From positions 5,621,001-5,685,000 of the forward strand of contig NZ_CP015849.1 of NCBI RefSeq assembly GCF_001654495.1: DNA of 64,000 bases. The letters run 5' to 3'. The notes below the pieces were generated by a model that ran no database searches, was not told the origin of the DNA, and saw nothing but the letters and a program-made list of their open reading frames with translations. Source of the stretch: Streptomyces sp. SAT1 (GTDB lineage: Bacteria > Actinomycetota > Actinomycetes > Streptomycetales > Streptomycetaceae). The position numbers and the translations under genes are program-made. Every line of letters begins with the position of its first letter. Within the stretch, counting starts at the first letter, position 1. Positions 42,412-51,070 of the stretch are shown here, piece after piece.

Positions 42412-43293
42412 ATGCGTGGAAGGCCGGAGAACGGTGGTCAGGCGGGCGCGGGGGAGGAGGCGCCGAGGCGGCGGATCGATCTGAGCGTGCCCCAGGTCGC
42501 GGGCAGCGCCGTGGCCGCGGTGGTGGCCGCGAAACTCGCCTCGTACGTCGGCGTCTACGGCACGATCCTCGGAGCCGGCCTGGTCAGCGTGGTCGCCACC
42601 TGCGGCGGCTCGGTCTTCCAGCACTTCTTCCGCCGCACCGGCGAGCAGATACGCACCGTGACCGTCCCGGTCCGGCCGGTGGTGGACGAGCCGTCCGGCA
42701 CCGGCCCGCTCCCCGCCTGCCCGGTACCGGGCGAGTTCTCCGAGGGCACCGTCTACCGGGCCCGGGTCAAGAGCTGGAAGCGGCCGCTGGTCGCCGCCGC
42801 CCTGGTCTTCGGGGTCACCATGGGCGGCATCACCGCCTACGAGGCGCTCTCCGGCAGCAGCTTCAGCGGCGGCCACGGCACCACGGTCGGTGACGCCGTC
42901 ACCGGCCGCCACCGCGGATCCTCCTCGCCCTCGGACGGCGGCACACCGGAGCCGTCCAGCTCCCCGGGCTCCCCGGGGAGCAGTACCGGAACGGGTGACG
43001 GCGGCACGCCCGGTGGTGACGGCGACTCGTCCGACGGCCCCGGCGGGGGTACGTCCGTGAGCCCGACGCCCACCCCCGGCGCGAGCACCGGCACCGGAAG
43101 CGGTGACTCGGGCGGCACGGACGGCACGAGCCCGGACCCGGGAAGCACCCCGGGCGAGGGCACGCGGGGCACCCCGGGCACCGGTGGCGGCACCACCCCG
43201 GCGCCCGGCGGCTCGGCTACCGCCCCAGCACCCGCCGCAGGTGGTCGTTCCGGAACCGCCGATCCGGATCGAGGCGGTCCCGCAGCGCCGTGA
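42412..43293 (+). CDS. Membrane protein with Ser/Gly/Thr/Pro-rich extracytoplasmic tail
   Basis: The 293-residue protein has two or three hydrophobic segments (VAGSAVAAVVAAKLASYVGV, TILGAGLVSVVATCGGSVF and PLVAAALVFGVTMGGITAYEAL). The remaining 130 residues are a low-complexity Gly/Ser/Thr/Pro tail. No enzymatic motif is visible. The last 77 bases overlap the 3' end of the convergent flavin-oxidase gene. GGAGG lies before the ATG. It is probably a surface or division-site protein, but this is only a guess from its neighbour sepH. Confidence 0.75.
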   Translation: MRGRPENGGQAGAGEEAPRRRIDLSVPQVAGSAVAAVVAAKLASYVGVYGTILGAGLVSVVATCGGSVFQHFFRRTGEQIRTVTVPVRPVVDEPSGTGPLPACPVPGEFSEGTVYRARVKSWKRPLVAAALVFGVTMGGITAYEALSGSSFSGGHGTTVGDAVTGRHRGSSSPSDGGTPEPSSSPGSPGSSTGTGDGGTPGGDGDSSDGPGGGTSVSPTPTPGASTGTGSGDSGGTDGTSPDPGSTPGEGTRGTPGTGGGTTPAPGGSATAPAPAAGGRSGTADPDRGGPAAP

Positions 43294-44536
43294 ACTCGCC
43301 GAAGCGCGGATACACCCCGGAGAGGTACTCCGCGTCCCTGGTGTGGATCTTCCCCCAGTGCGGCCGGCCCTCGTGCGCGGTGAAGATGCGCTCGGCCTCG
43401 GTGAAGTACCGCTGGTAGGGGGTGCCCCGGAACATGTGGACCGCCACATAGGCGCTGTCCCGGCCGGACGCGGTGGACAGGGTGATGTCGTCGGCGGGCG
43501 CGGTGCGCACCTCCACCGGGAAGCTCACCCGCAGCCCGGAGCGGTCGACCATCGCCTTCAGCTCGCGCAGCGTGTCCGCGAGCGCCGCCCGCGGGACGGC
43601 GTACTCCATCTCCACGAAGCGCACCCGGCGCGGCGAGGTGAAGACCTTGTAGGGGATGTCGGTGTAGGTGCGCGCGGACAGCGCCCGGCTGGAGAGGCGG
43701 GCGATCCCGGGGACGGCGGCGGGCGCCGCGCGGCCCACCCAGTTGGCCACCTGGAAGAGGCCGTTGGACAGGAACTCGTCCTCGAACCAGCCCGCCAGCG
43801 GCCCCACCGGGGCCTCGGGGCCCGCGCTGCGGTTGTTGCGCTTGGTGTTGGTGCTGCCGGTGTGCGGGAACCAGTAGAACTCGAAGTGCTCGTTCTCCGC
43901 CCAGAGCTGGTCGAACTCGGCCAGCACCCGGTCCAGGGGCATCGGCTCCTCGCGGGCGGTCAGCAGGAAGACCGGCTCCACCGCGAAGGTGATCGCCGTG
44001 ATGATGCCGAGCGCGCCGAGCCCCACCCGGGCCGCCGCGAAGACATCAGGGTTCTCCTTCTCGGAGCAGGCGAGCACCGAACCGTCCGCCGTGACCAGTT
44101 CCAGCCCCTTGATCTGGGCGGCGATGGAGGCCGACTCGCGGCCGGTGCCGTGGGTGCCGGTGCTGACCGCCCCGGACACCGTCTGCTCCATGATGTCGCC
44201 CATGTTGGTGAGGGACAGTCCCTCCCGGGCCAGGGCCAGATTGAGCCGCTTGAGCGGGGTGCCCGCCTCCACGGTGACCGTCGTGGCCTCGCGGTCGATG
44301 CCGCGGATGCCGGTCAGCAGCCGGGGGCGGACCAGCAGTCCGTCGGTGGCGGCGATGGCAGTGAAGGAGTGCCCGGTGCCGACCGCCTTCACCGGCAGCC
44401 CGTCCTCGGCGGCCCGGCGCACGGCGGCGGCCAGTTCCTCCACCGAGGCGGGCGTCACCTCCCGCGCCGGACGGGACCGGACGTTGCCGCCCCAGTTACG
44501 CCACATGCCGTTCTTCGCGCGCGCTGTGCTGCTCAA
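43217..44536 (-). CDS. FAD-linked oxidase, D-arabinono-1,4-lactone oxidase family
   Basis: The 439-residue protein has the FAD-binding domain of the PCMH/VAO type (VKAVGTGHSFT near 50, NMGDIMEQTVSGAVSTGTHG) and a C-terminal ALO domain (PHWGKIHTRDAEYLSGVYP). The His in GTGHSFT is the position of covalent flavin attachment in relatives. It oxidises a sugar lactone or polyol (ALO or alditol-oxidase type). TTG 44536 is favoured as start because GGGGAGG precedes it at proper spacing. ATG 44506 is the alternative. It overlaps the upstream MFS gene by 41 bases. Confidence 0.88.
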   Translation of the reverse strand: MSSTARAKNGMWRNWGGNVRSRPAREVTPASVEELAAAVRRAAEDGLPVKAVGTGHSFTAIAATDGLLVRPRLLTGIRGIDREATTVTVEAGTPLKRLNLALAREGLSLTNMGDIMEQTVSGAVSTGTHGTGRESASIAAQIKGLELVTADGSVLACSEKENPDVFAAARVGLGALGIITAITFAVEPVFLLTAREEPMPLDRVLAEFDQLWAENEHFEFYWFPHTGSTNTKRNNRSAGPEAPVGPLAGWFEDEFLSNGLFQVANWVGRAAPAAVPGIARLSSRALSARTYTDIPYKVFTSPRRVRFVEMEYAVPRAALADTLRELKAMVDRSGLRVSFPVEVRTAPADDITLSTASGRDSAYVAVHMFRGTPYQRYFTEAERIFTAHEGRPHWGKIHTRDAEYLSGVYPRFGEFTALRDRLDPDRRFRNDHLRRVLGR

Positions 44537-45734
44537 CGGTGCCTCCCCGACCCGGTGCCGGCCTGCTCAGCCGGCGGTACCCGAGGAAACCGACCGCGAC
44601 CGCGACGGCCCCGGCCACCGCCGGAACCCCGTACCCCGAACGCGCGCCGGCCGCGTCGATCACCCAGCCGGCCACCGACGAACCGAGCGCCACCCCCACC
44701 GCGAGCCCGGTGCTCACCCAGGTCATGCCCTCGGTCAGATGTGCGCGTGGTACGTGCTCTTCGACGAGGGCCATCGTCGTGATCATGGTGGGAGCGACGG
44801 ACAGGCCCGCGACGAACAGCGCCACGGCCAGAAACGGCAGGTTTCCGACCAGTAGGAGGGGGATCATACTCACGGCCATCGTGCATATGCCCAGCAGCCA
44901 GCGGCGGGCGGGCGCCCCGGACGGGCGCAGCAGCCCGAAGAGCACACCCGCCGAGCACGACCCGGCCGCGTACAGGGCCAGCACCACGCTCGCCGCGCCC
45001 TTGTGGCCGCGCTCGTCGGCGAAGGCCACGGTGACCACGTCCACCGCGCCGAAGATCGACCCGGTCGCCACGAAGGTGGCCACCAGCACCTGGAGTCCGC
45101 GCGAGCGCAGCGCCGAACCGCCGCCGTGCTGCTCGCGCGGGTGCGGCGCGGGCTCGGTGGCCCGCTGCGAGGTGAGCCAGAAGACGCCCACCGCCAGGAA
45201 GCAGGCGGCCAGCAGCGGCCCCGCCTCCGGGAACCAGGCCGTGGAGAGCCCGATGGAGACGATCGGCCCGAAGATGAAGCAGACCTCGTCCACCACCGAC
45301 TCGAACGAGTACGCGGTGTGCAGCTGCGGCGTCCCCCGGTACAGCGCCGCCCAGCGGGCCCGGACCATCGCGCCCAGCGAGGGCACCGAACCGATCCCGG
45401 CCGCGCACACGAACAGCGCCCAGTCCGGCCAGCCGAAGTACGCCGTCAGCAGCAGCCCGGCCGCCGCGGTCAGCGAGACCAGCGTCGCCGGGCGCAGCAC
45501 CCGGCGCTGCCCGTGCCGGTCGACCAGGCGGGATATCTGTGGTCCGAGCACGGCGGCGGCCAGCGCGATGGTGGCCGACAGCGCGCCCGCGAGCCCGTAG
45601 CGCCCGGTGAGCTGGGAGACCATCGTGACCACGCCGATGCCCATCATCGACAGCGGCATCCGGCCGAGGAACCCCGCGGCGGAGAAGCCCTTGGAGCCGG
45701 GAGCGGCGAACAGGGCGCGGTAGGGGCTGGGCAC
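44496..45734 (-). CDS. Major facilitator superfamily transporter
   Basis: The 412-residue protein has 12 hydrophobic segments and an MFS loop-2-type motif (ISRLVDRHGQRRVLRPATL). A GTG start is used. It is co-directional with and overlaps the oxidase gene, so both are probably co-expressed, perhaps for transport and oxidation of a related compound or for export. The substrate is not predictable. Confidence 0.88.
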   Translation of the reverse strand: MPSPYRALFAAPGSKGFSAAGFLGRMPLSMMGIGVVTMVSQLTGRYGLAGALSATIALAAAVLGPQISRLVDRHGQRRVLRPATLVSLTAAAGLLLTAYFGWPDWALFVCAAGIGSVPSLGAMVRARWAALYRGTPQLHTAYSFESVVDEVCFIFGPIVSIGLSTAWFPEAGPLLAACFLAVGVFWLTSQRATEPAPHPREQHGGGSALRSRGLQVLVATFVATGSIFGAVDVVTVAFADERGHKGAASVVLALYAAGSCSAGVLFGLLRPSGAPARRWLLGICTMAVSMIPLLLVGNLPFLAVALFVAGLSVAPTMITTMALVEEHVPRAHLTEGMTWVSTGLAVGVALGSSVAGWVIDAAGARSGYGVPAVAGAVAVAVGFLGYRRLSRPAPGRGGTVEQHSAREERHVA

Positions 45735-45860
45735 GGGGTCTCCGGGTATCCGGTAAGGCGTGTAGGTGGTCGATACAGCTTACGGCCCCGCCGGCCTGAG
45801 ACGCACCCGCTTATGCGGGTCGGAATCCGGGCCGGGGGTGCCAGGTGGCAGGATCGAGAC

Positions 45861-46988
45861 ATGTCAGACGCGCTGGATCCCACTCCGTACGACGCCCTGC
45901 TCCTGCTCTCCTTCGGCGGTCCGGAAGGGCCGGACGACGTGGTCCCGTTCCTGGAGAACGTGACGCGCGGGCGCGGCATCCCCAAGGAACGACTGAAGGA
46001 AGTGGGGCAGCACTACTTCCTGTTCGGCGGGGTCAGCCCCATCAACGACCAGAACCGCGCCCTGCTGGACGCCCTGCGCAAGGACTTCGCCGGGCACGGT
46101 CTGGACCTGCCGGTCTACTGGGGCAACCGCAACTGGGCGCCGTACCTGACCGACACGCTGCGGGAGATGGTCCACGACGGCCGCCGCCGCGTCCTGGTCC
46201 TGGCCACCAGCGCCTATGCCTCCTACTCGGGCTGCCGCCAGTACCGCGAGAACCTGGCGGACTCCCTGGCCGCCCTTGAGGCCGAGGGCCTGGAGCCGCC
46301 GAGGGTCGACAAGCTGCGGCACTACTTCAACCACCCCGGCTTCGTCGAACCCATGATCGACGGTGTGCTCGCCTCCCTCGACGACCTCCCCGAGGACGTC
46401 CGGGCCGGCGCCCACATCGCCTTCACCACCCACTCCATCCCGACCTCGGCCGCCGACACCTCGGGCCCCGCCGAGGAGCACGGCGACGGCGGCGCCTACG
46501 TCCGCGAGCACCTGGACGTGGCACGGCTGATCGCCGACGCGGTCCGCGAGCGCACCGGCGTCGACCACCCCTGGCAGCTCGTCTACCAGTCCCGCTCCGG
46601 CGCCCCGCACATCCCGTGGCTGGAGCCGGACATCTGCGACCACCTGGAGGAGCGGCACGCCGCCGGGGTGCCCGCCGTCGTCATGGCGCCCATCGGCTTC
46701 GTCTCCGACCACATGGAGGTCCTCTACGACCTCGACACTGAGGCCACCGCCAAGGCCGCCGAGCTGGGCCTGCCGGTGCGCCGCTCGGCCACCGTCGGCG
46801 CCGACCCGCGCTTCGCCGCCGCCGTGCGCGACCTGGTCCTGGAGCGGGCCGCCCGCGAGAGCGGCCGGGCGGTCGCCCCGTGCGCCCTGGGCGCGCTCGG
46901 CGCGAGCCACGACCTGTGCCCGGTGGGCTGCTGCCCGGCCCGCACCGCCCGCCCCGCCGCCGCGGGTGCCGACAGCCCGTACGCGTGA
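45861..46988 (+). CDS. hemH: Coproporphyrin/protoporphyrin ferrochelatase
   Basis: The 375-residue protein has the substrate segment LLLLSFGGPEGPDDVVPFLE and the catalytic His in FTTHSIP, then QSRSGAPHIPWLEPD and PIGFVSDHMEVLYDLD. Actinobacterial ferrochelatases of this type act on coproporphyrin III (CpfC). The Cys residues that ligate a [2Fe-2S] cluster in mycobacterial enzymes are all present: Cys in YSGCRQY and the C-terminal DLCPVGCC. CAGGAT shortly before the ATG may be a -10 box of a leaderless transcript. Confidence 0.95.
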   Translation: MSDALDPTPYDALLLLSFGGPEGPDDVVPFLENVTRGRGIPKERLKEVGQHYFLFGGVSPINDQNRALLDALRKDFAGHGLDLPVYWGNRNWAPYLTDTLREMVHDGRRRVLVLATSAYASYSGCRQYRENLADSLAALEAEGLEPPRVDKLRHYFNHPGFVEPMIDGVLASLDDLPEDVRAGAHIAFTTHSIPTSAADTSGPAEEHGDGGAYVREHLDVARLIADAVRERTGVDHPWQLVYQSRSGAPHIPWLEPDICDHLEERHAAGVPAVVMAPIGFVSDHMEVLYDLDTEATAKAAELGLPVRRSATVGADPRFAAAVRDLVLERAARESGRAVAPCALGALGASHDLCPVGCCPARTARPAAAGADSPYA

Positions 46989-46996
46989 GGAACACC

Positions 46997-47812
46997 GTGA
47001 CCGACGCCCTGCACACGGAACTGCTCCAGCTCGCCCTCCAGACCGCCGCCCGCGCCGGTGAGCTGCTCAAGGACGGCCGCCCCGCCGACCTCGGGGTGGC
47101 CGCCACCAAGTCCAGCCCGGTCGACGTCGTCACCGAGATGGACATCGCGGCCGAGAAGCTGATCACCGGCCTGATCGCCGACCGGCGCCCCGACGACGGC
47201 TTCCTCGGTGAGGAGGGCGCCGCCACCGAGGGCACCAGCGGCATCCGCTGGGTCATCGACCCGCTCGACGGCACCGTGAACTACCTCTACGGGCTGCCCT
47301 CCTGGGCCGTCTCCATCGCGGCCGAACAGGACGGCGAGACCCTGGTGGGCGTCGTCACCGCACCGATGCGCGCGGAGACCTTCCGCGCGGTGCGCGGCCG
47401 CGGCGCCTGGGCCACCGGGTCCTGGGCCGGGGAACGCCGGCTCACCTGCCGCCCGGACGCCCCGCTGGACCGGGCCCTGGTCTCCACCGGCTTCAACTAC
47501 GTCACCGACGTCCGCCGCCACCAGGCCGAGGTCGCCGGGCGGCTGATCCCGCTGGTCCGCGACATCCGGCGGGCCGGCTCGGCCGCGCTCGACCTGTGCG
47601 ACGTGGCCGCGGGCCGCCTCGACGGCTACTACGAGCGCGGACTGCACCCCTGGGACCACGCGGCCGGCGACCTGATCGCCCGGGAGGCGGGCGCCCTGAC
47701 CGGCGGACGCCCCGGGCAGCGCGTCTCCGGCGAACTGGCCGTGGCCGCCACCCCCGGCGTGTTCGGGCCGCTCCAGGGCCATCTGGAGAACCTCGGCGCC
47801 TGGCACGACTGA
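46997..47812 (+). CDS. Inositol monophosphatase family protein (SuhB-like)
   Basis: The 271-residue protein has metal sites GEEGAATEG, DPLDGTVNYLYGLP and HPWDHAAGDLIAREAG, the complete IMPase signature. It starts at GTG eight bases after hemH with a GAGG site, so the two are co-transcribed. It hydrolyses inositol phosphate or a related sugar phosphate. A strong terminator follows. Confidence 0.93.
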   Translation: MTDALHTELLQLALQTAARAGELLKDGRPADLGVAATKSSPVDVVTEMDIAAEKLITGLIADRRPDDGFLGEEGAATEGTSGIRWVIDPLDGTVNYLYGLPSWAVSIAAEQDGETLVGVVTAPMRAETFRAVRGRGAWATGSWAGERRLTCRPDAPLDRALVSTGFNYVTDVRRHQAEVAGRLIPLVRDIRRAGSAALDLCDVAAGRLDGYYERGLHPWDHAAGDLIAREAGALTGGRPGQRVSGELAVAATPGVFGPLQGHLENLGAWHD

Positions 47813-47833
47813 GAACCCGGCCCCGCACAGCGG

Positions 47834-47870
47834 AACGGGACCCCGGCGCTGGATTCGCCGGGGTCCCGTT
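47834..47870. terminator. Bidirectional hairpin terminator after the IMPase gene
   Basis: Perfect 15-bp arms (AACGGGACCCCGGCG at 47834-47848, complement at 47856-47870) enclose a seven-base loop and end in TT. It lies between the IMPase gene and a convergent small gene. Confidence 0.87.
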
Positions 47871-47885
47871 GCGCGTGCGGTCCGG

Positions 47886-48059
47886 TCAGACGCCGGACAT
47901 GCCGACCTCCACACCGTGCTCGGCGGCGAGGCGGCGCAGGTCGTCGAGTTCGGCCAGCTCCACCTCGACGAGGAAGTCGTCGCCCTCGTCGCGGGCCCGC
48001 GTGAGGTCGGACTCGGTCGTCTTTATGCGCTGCAGAAGTCCTGCGGTGAATGCGTCCAT
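47886..48059 (-). CDS. Small conserved acidic protein (57 aa)
   Basis: The minus strand encodes MDAFTAGLLQRIKTTESDLT, continuing through DEGDDFLVEVELAELDDLRR to a TGA at 47886. It is 57 residues, acidic and probably helical. GAGGGGG lies at the right distance before the ATG, and codon bias is typical for a real gene. I recall a similar short ORF next to cutR in other Streptomyces. The function is unknown. Confidence 0.8.
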   Translation of the reverse strand: MDAFTAGLLQRIKTTESDLTRARDEGDDFLVEVELAELDDLRRLAAEHGVEVGMSGV

Positions 48060-48210
48060 GCTGCGCCCCCTCGTCCTGGGTCGTGGGTCGGTGGCACGGG
48101 GGTGTGCCGTCGGGAAGGGGCGATCACGTCTCCATCAGGTGCCCAGCGCTGCCCTGCCGGGCGGCGACCGTGCCGGACACCCACGCCCACTCTGCCGAAG
48201 CGGAACGCGG

Positions 48211-48234
48211 TGTACCGCATGGTGGTGCGGTACA
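48211..48234. promoter_or_regulatory. 24-bp palindrome upstream of cutRS
   Basis: Nine-base perfect arms (TGTACCGCA and TGCGGTACA) are separated by TGGTGG in the 414-base divergent region between the 57-residue gene and cutR. The geometry suits a dimeric regulator. CutR itself is a candidate, but OmpR-type factors more often use direct repeats. Confidence 0.5.
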
Positions 48235-48473
48235 TGCAGAGCGTGATCGCGGGGTGTAAAGCCGTCCTCCCCCTGCTCCCTCCCGCGGAAACCTCAACAC
48301 CCCGAGAAACTTCGCGATTCCCGCCCCGCGACCGCCTGTGCGTCCCGCCCCGGACCCGGCTTACAGCCGACTTATGGCCGAAAAGGGCAGGATGGAGGCA
48401 CACACTCATGAAGACCCCTGCCCGCGTGTGCCCGGACGGTGCCGCGCGGGCGGACACAGGAAGGACATGCGAC

Positions 48474-49127
48474 GTGCGCGTACTCGTCGTCGAGGACGAG
48501 CAGCTGCTCGCCGATGCGGTGGCCACCGGACTGCGCCGGGAGGCCATGGCCGTCGACGTCGTGTACGACGGCGCGGCCGCCCTGGAGCGCATCGGCGTCA
48601 ACGACTACGACGTGGTCGTCCTGGACCGCGACCTCCCGCTGGTGCACGGCGACGACGTCTGCCGCCGGATCGTCGAGCTGGGCATGCCCACGCGCGTGCT
48701 GATGCTCACCGCCTCCGGCGATGTCAGCGACCGCGTCGAGGGCCTGGAGATCGGCGCCGACGACTATCTGCCCAAGCCTTTCGCGTTCAGCGAGCTGACG
48801 GCACGCGTGCGTGCCCTCGGCCGGCGCACCAGCGTGCCCCTGCCGCCCGTCCTGGAGCGCGCCGGGATCAAGCTCGACCCCAACCGCCGCGAGGTCTTCC
48901 GCGACGGCCGGGAGGTCCAGCTGGCGCCCAAGGAGTTCGCGGTGCTGGAGGTCCTGATGCGCAGCGAGGGCGCGGTCGTCTCGGCCGAGCAGCTCCTGGA
49001 GAAGGCCTGGGACGAGAACACCGACCCGTTCACCAACGTGGTCCGGGTCACGGTGATGACCCTGCGCCGCAAGCTGGGCGAACCCCCGGTGATCGTCACC
49101 GTGCCCGGCTCCGGCTACCGGATCTGA
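48474..49127 (+). CDS. cutR: Two-component response regulator CutR (OmpR/PhoB type)
   Basis: The 217-residue protein has a receiver with acidic pair ED, phospho-acceptor about D51 (VVLDRDLPL) and Lys in LPKPFAF. The C-terminal winged helix is TNVVRVTVMTLRRKLG...GYRI. GTG follows AGGAAGGA. An in-frame ATG at 48408 would add 22 poorly conserved residues. It pairs with the sensor gene six bases downstream. CutRS of Streptomyces is linked to secretion stress and antibiotic repression. Confidence 0.93.
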   Translation: MRVLVVEDEQLLADAVATGLRREAMAVDVVYDGAAALERIGVNDYDVVVLDRDLPLVHGDDVCRRIVELGMPTRVLMLTASGDVSDRVEGLEIGADDYLPKPFAFSELTARVRALGRRTSVPLPPVLERAGIKLDPNRREVFRDGREVQLAPKEFAVLEVLMRSEGAVVSAEQLLEKAWDENTDPFTNVVRVTVMTLRRKLGEPPVIVTVPGSGYRI

Positions 49128-49133
49128 TCCGCC

Positions 49134-50366
49134 GTGGCCGCGACGCCCGCGCCGCCCCAGGCGCCTCCCAAGCCCACCTGGGACCCCCGGCGCCCCGAGC
49201 CGCCCTTCCCGTGGCTGCGCCCCACCATCCGGATACGGCTCACCCTGCTGTACGGCGGCATGTTCCTGATCGCCGGGATCCTGCTGCTGTCGATCATCTA
49301 CCTGCTCGCCGCCAACGCGCTGAACGTGGGCAGCAAGCTGCCGTTCGAGATCGTCTCCGGGGGCGTCTCCAGCAACACGTGCAACCTCCCGTCCTCGGCT
49401 CCGGCCGGGGAGATCATGCGCGCCCTGAACGACTGCGTGAACCTCCAGCGCGAGCACGCCCTGAACGACCTGCTCAGCCGTTCGCTGCTGGCCCTGCTCG
49501 GACTCGCCGTGATCGCCTTCGCCTTCGGCTACGCCATGGCCGGCCGGGTGCTGGCCCCGCTGGGCCGGATCACCCGCACCGCGCGCGCGGTGGCCGGCTC
49601 CGACCTGTCCCGGCGGATCGAGCTGGACGGCCCCGACGACGAGCTGAAGGAGCTGGCCGACACCTTCGACGACATGCTGGAGCGGCTCCAGCGGGCCTTC
49701 ACCGCCCAGCAGCGCTTCGTGGGCAACGCCTCGCACGAGCTGCGCACCCCGCTCGCGATCAACCGCACCCTCCTGGAGGTGCACCTCTCCGACCCCGGGG
49801 CGCCCGTGGAGCTCCAGCAGCTCGGCAAGACGCTGCTGGCCACCAACGAGCGCAGCGAGCAGCTCGTGGAGGGCCTGCTGCTGCTCGCGCGCAGCGACAA
49901 CCAGATCGTCGAGCGCAAGCCGGTGGACCTGGCCGAGGTCGCCTCCCGCGCGATCGACCAGGTGCACGCGGAGGCCGAGGACAGGGGCGTGGAGCTGCGC
50001 GGTGAGTGCAAGCCCGCCGTCGTCCAGGGCAACGGCGTCCTGCTGGAGCGGATCGCGCTGAACCTGGTGCAGAACGCGGTGCGGTACAACGTGGCCGAGG
50101 ACGGCTGGGTGGAGGTCACCACCGATGTGCGGCACGGCCAGGCCGTCCTGGTCGTCACCAACACCGGACCGGTCGTCCCGGCCTACGAGGTGGACAACAT
50201 CTTCGAGCCGTTCCGGCGGCTGCGCACCGAGCGCACCGGCAGCGACAAGGGCGTCGGCCTCGGCCTGTCCATCGTGCGCTCGGTGGCACGGGCGCACGGC
50301 GGGCACATCGCGGCCCAGCCGCGCGAGGGCGGCGGCCTCGTGATGCGTGTCACCCTGCCGGTCTGA
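49134..50366 (+). CDS. cutS: Sensor histidine kinase CutS
   Basis: The 410-residue protein has two membrane segments (about 36-62 and 122-142) flanking a short outer loop. HAMP and HisKA domains follow, with His201 in GNASHELRTPLA, and then an HATPase (NLVQNAVRYN; GVGLGLSIV). The outer loop has exactly two Cys (NTCNL and NDCVN) about 20 residues apart. They could form a disulfide and sense redox state or extracytoplasmic folding, as has been proposed for CutS. It starts at GTG. Confidence 0.93.
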   Translation: MAATPAPPQAPPKPTWDPRRPEPPFPWLRPTIRIRLTLLYGGMFLIAGILLLSIIYLLAANALNVGSKLPFEIVSGGVSSNTCNLPSSAPAGEIMRALNDCVNLQREHALNDLLSRSLLALLGLAVIAFAFGYAMAGRVLAPLGRITRTARAVAGSDLSRRIELDGPDDELKELADTFDDMLERLQRAFTAQQRFVGNASHELRTPLAINRTLLEVHLSDPGAPVELQQLGKTLLATNERSEQLVEGLLLLARSDNQIVERKPVDLAEVASRAIDQVHAEAEDRGVELRGECKPAVVQGNGVLLERIALNLVQNAVRYNVAEDGWVEVTTDVRHGQAVLVVTNTGPVVPAYEVDNIFEPFRRLRTERTGSDKGVGLGLSIVRSVARAHGGHIAAQPREGGGLVMRVTLPV

Positions 50367-50760
50367 GATCATGACCTCCGCACGGAGGATGTTCGCTTTG
50401 CGCGGAATTTCCGGAGGCTCTCACCGACCTCTTGCTGTGTGATCGATCACATGGGCGGATTTCCGGCCACCTACCGTCAGTGATCATGAAGCCTGGTGAA
50501 AAGTCCGGAAAGTCCGGGTTTTCAGGGGTCCTGATCACGGGAAGTACACGGTGAGACCGCTTTGAAGTGCGGCATTAGGACCGTGTACGGTCCCCATCGC
50601 CATCCAAGCCGATCACTCTTGAGGAGTCCGGTTGGGTGTCGATTGAGTAACAGACCTTGATGTGAGGCAAAATCTCCGCCTCAGGTCGGGCACAAGTCCG
50701 GCCTCTCACGCGTTACGTGCGCTGGAGACACCGCAGACACCCAGAGGGGGAGAGCGACAC
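50367..50760. promoter_or_regulatory. Long leader/promoter region of the DUF4193 gene with two palindromes
   Basis: About 394 bases without a gene, notably A/T-richer than its surroundings. It contains TGTGATCGATCACA (50438-50451), a perfect 14-base palindrome. It also has GGACCGTGTACGGTCC (50578-50593), seven-base arms around GT, and a GTCCGGAAAGTCCGG repeat near 50503. Several promoters or a regulated promoter are likely. The regulators are unknown. Confidence 0.5.
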
Positions 50761-51057
50761 ATGGCAACCGATTACGACACTCCACGCAAGACCGACGACG
50801 ACGTCGACTCGGACAGCCTGGAAGAGCTGAAGGCCAGGCGGAACGACAAGTCGACCTCCGCTGTGGACGTCGACGAGTTCGAGGCCGCCGAAGGCCTCGA
50901 ACTGCCCGGCGCCGACCTGTCCAACGAGGAACTGGCCGTCCGGGTGCTGCCCAAGCAGCAGGACGAGTTCACCTGCATGAGCTGCTTCCTGGTGCACCAC
51001 CGCAGTCAGCTGGCCCGGGAGAAGAACGGTCAGCCGATCTGCCGCGACTGCGACTGA
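50761..51057 (+). CDS. DUF4193 family zinc-ribbon protein
   Basis: The 98-residue protein is acidic in its first half (DDDVDSDSLEELKARRNDKS). It ends with a four-Cys ribbon (CMSC ... CRDC) around HHRSQLAREKNGQPI. The C-terminal ribbon recalls small zinc-finger proteins of the DksA/RbpA kind, but no assigned function is known to me. GAGGGGGAGAG precedes the ATG. It is strongly conserved among actinobacteria, and its long promoter region suggests tight control. Confidence 0.88.
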   Translation: MATDYDTPRKTDDDVDSDSLEELKARRNDKSTSAVDVDEFEAAEGLELPGADLSNEELAVRVLPKQQDEFTCMSCFLVHHRSQLAREKNGQPICRDCD

Positions 51058-51070
51058 GGCAGGGTCGGCC

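Noticed and set aside
48408..48473. Upstream ATG for CutR adding 22 residues
   Set aside because: The extension is Cys/Arg-rich with no resemblance to receiver domains. The GTG at 48474 has a better-placed ribosome site and gives the standard OmpR-type start.
50438..50451. CRP-type binding site TGTGATCGATCACA
   Set aside because: The half-sites are four bases apart instead of the six expected for CRP. It is kept only as an unassigned palindrome.
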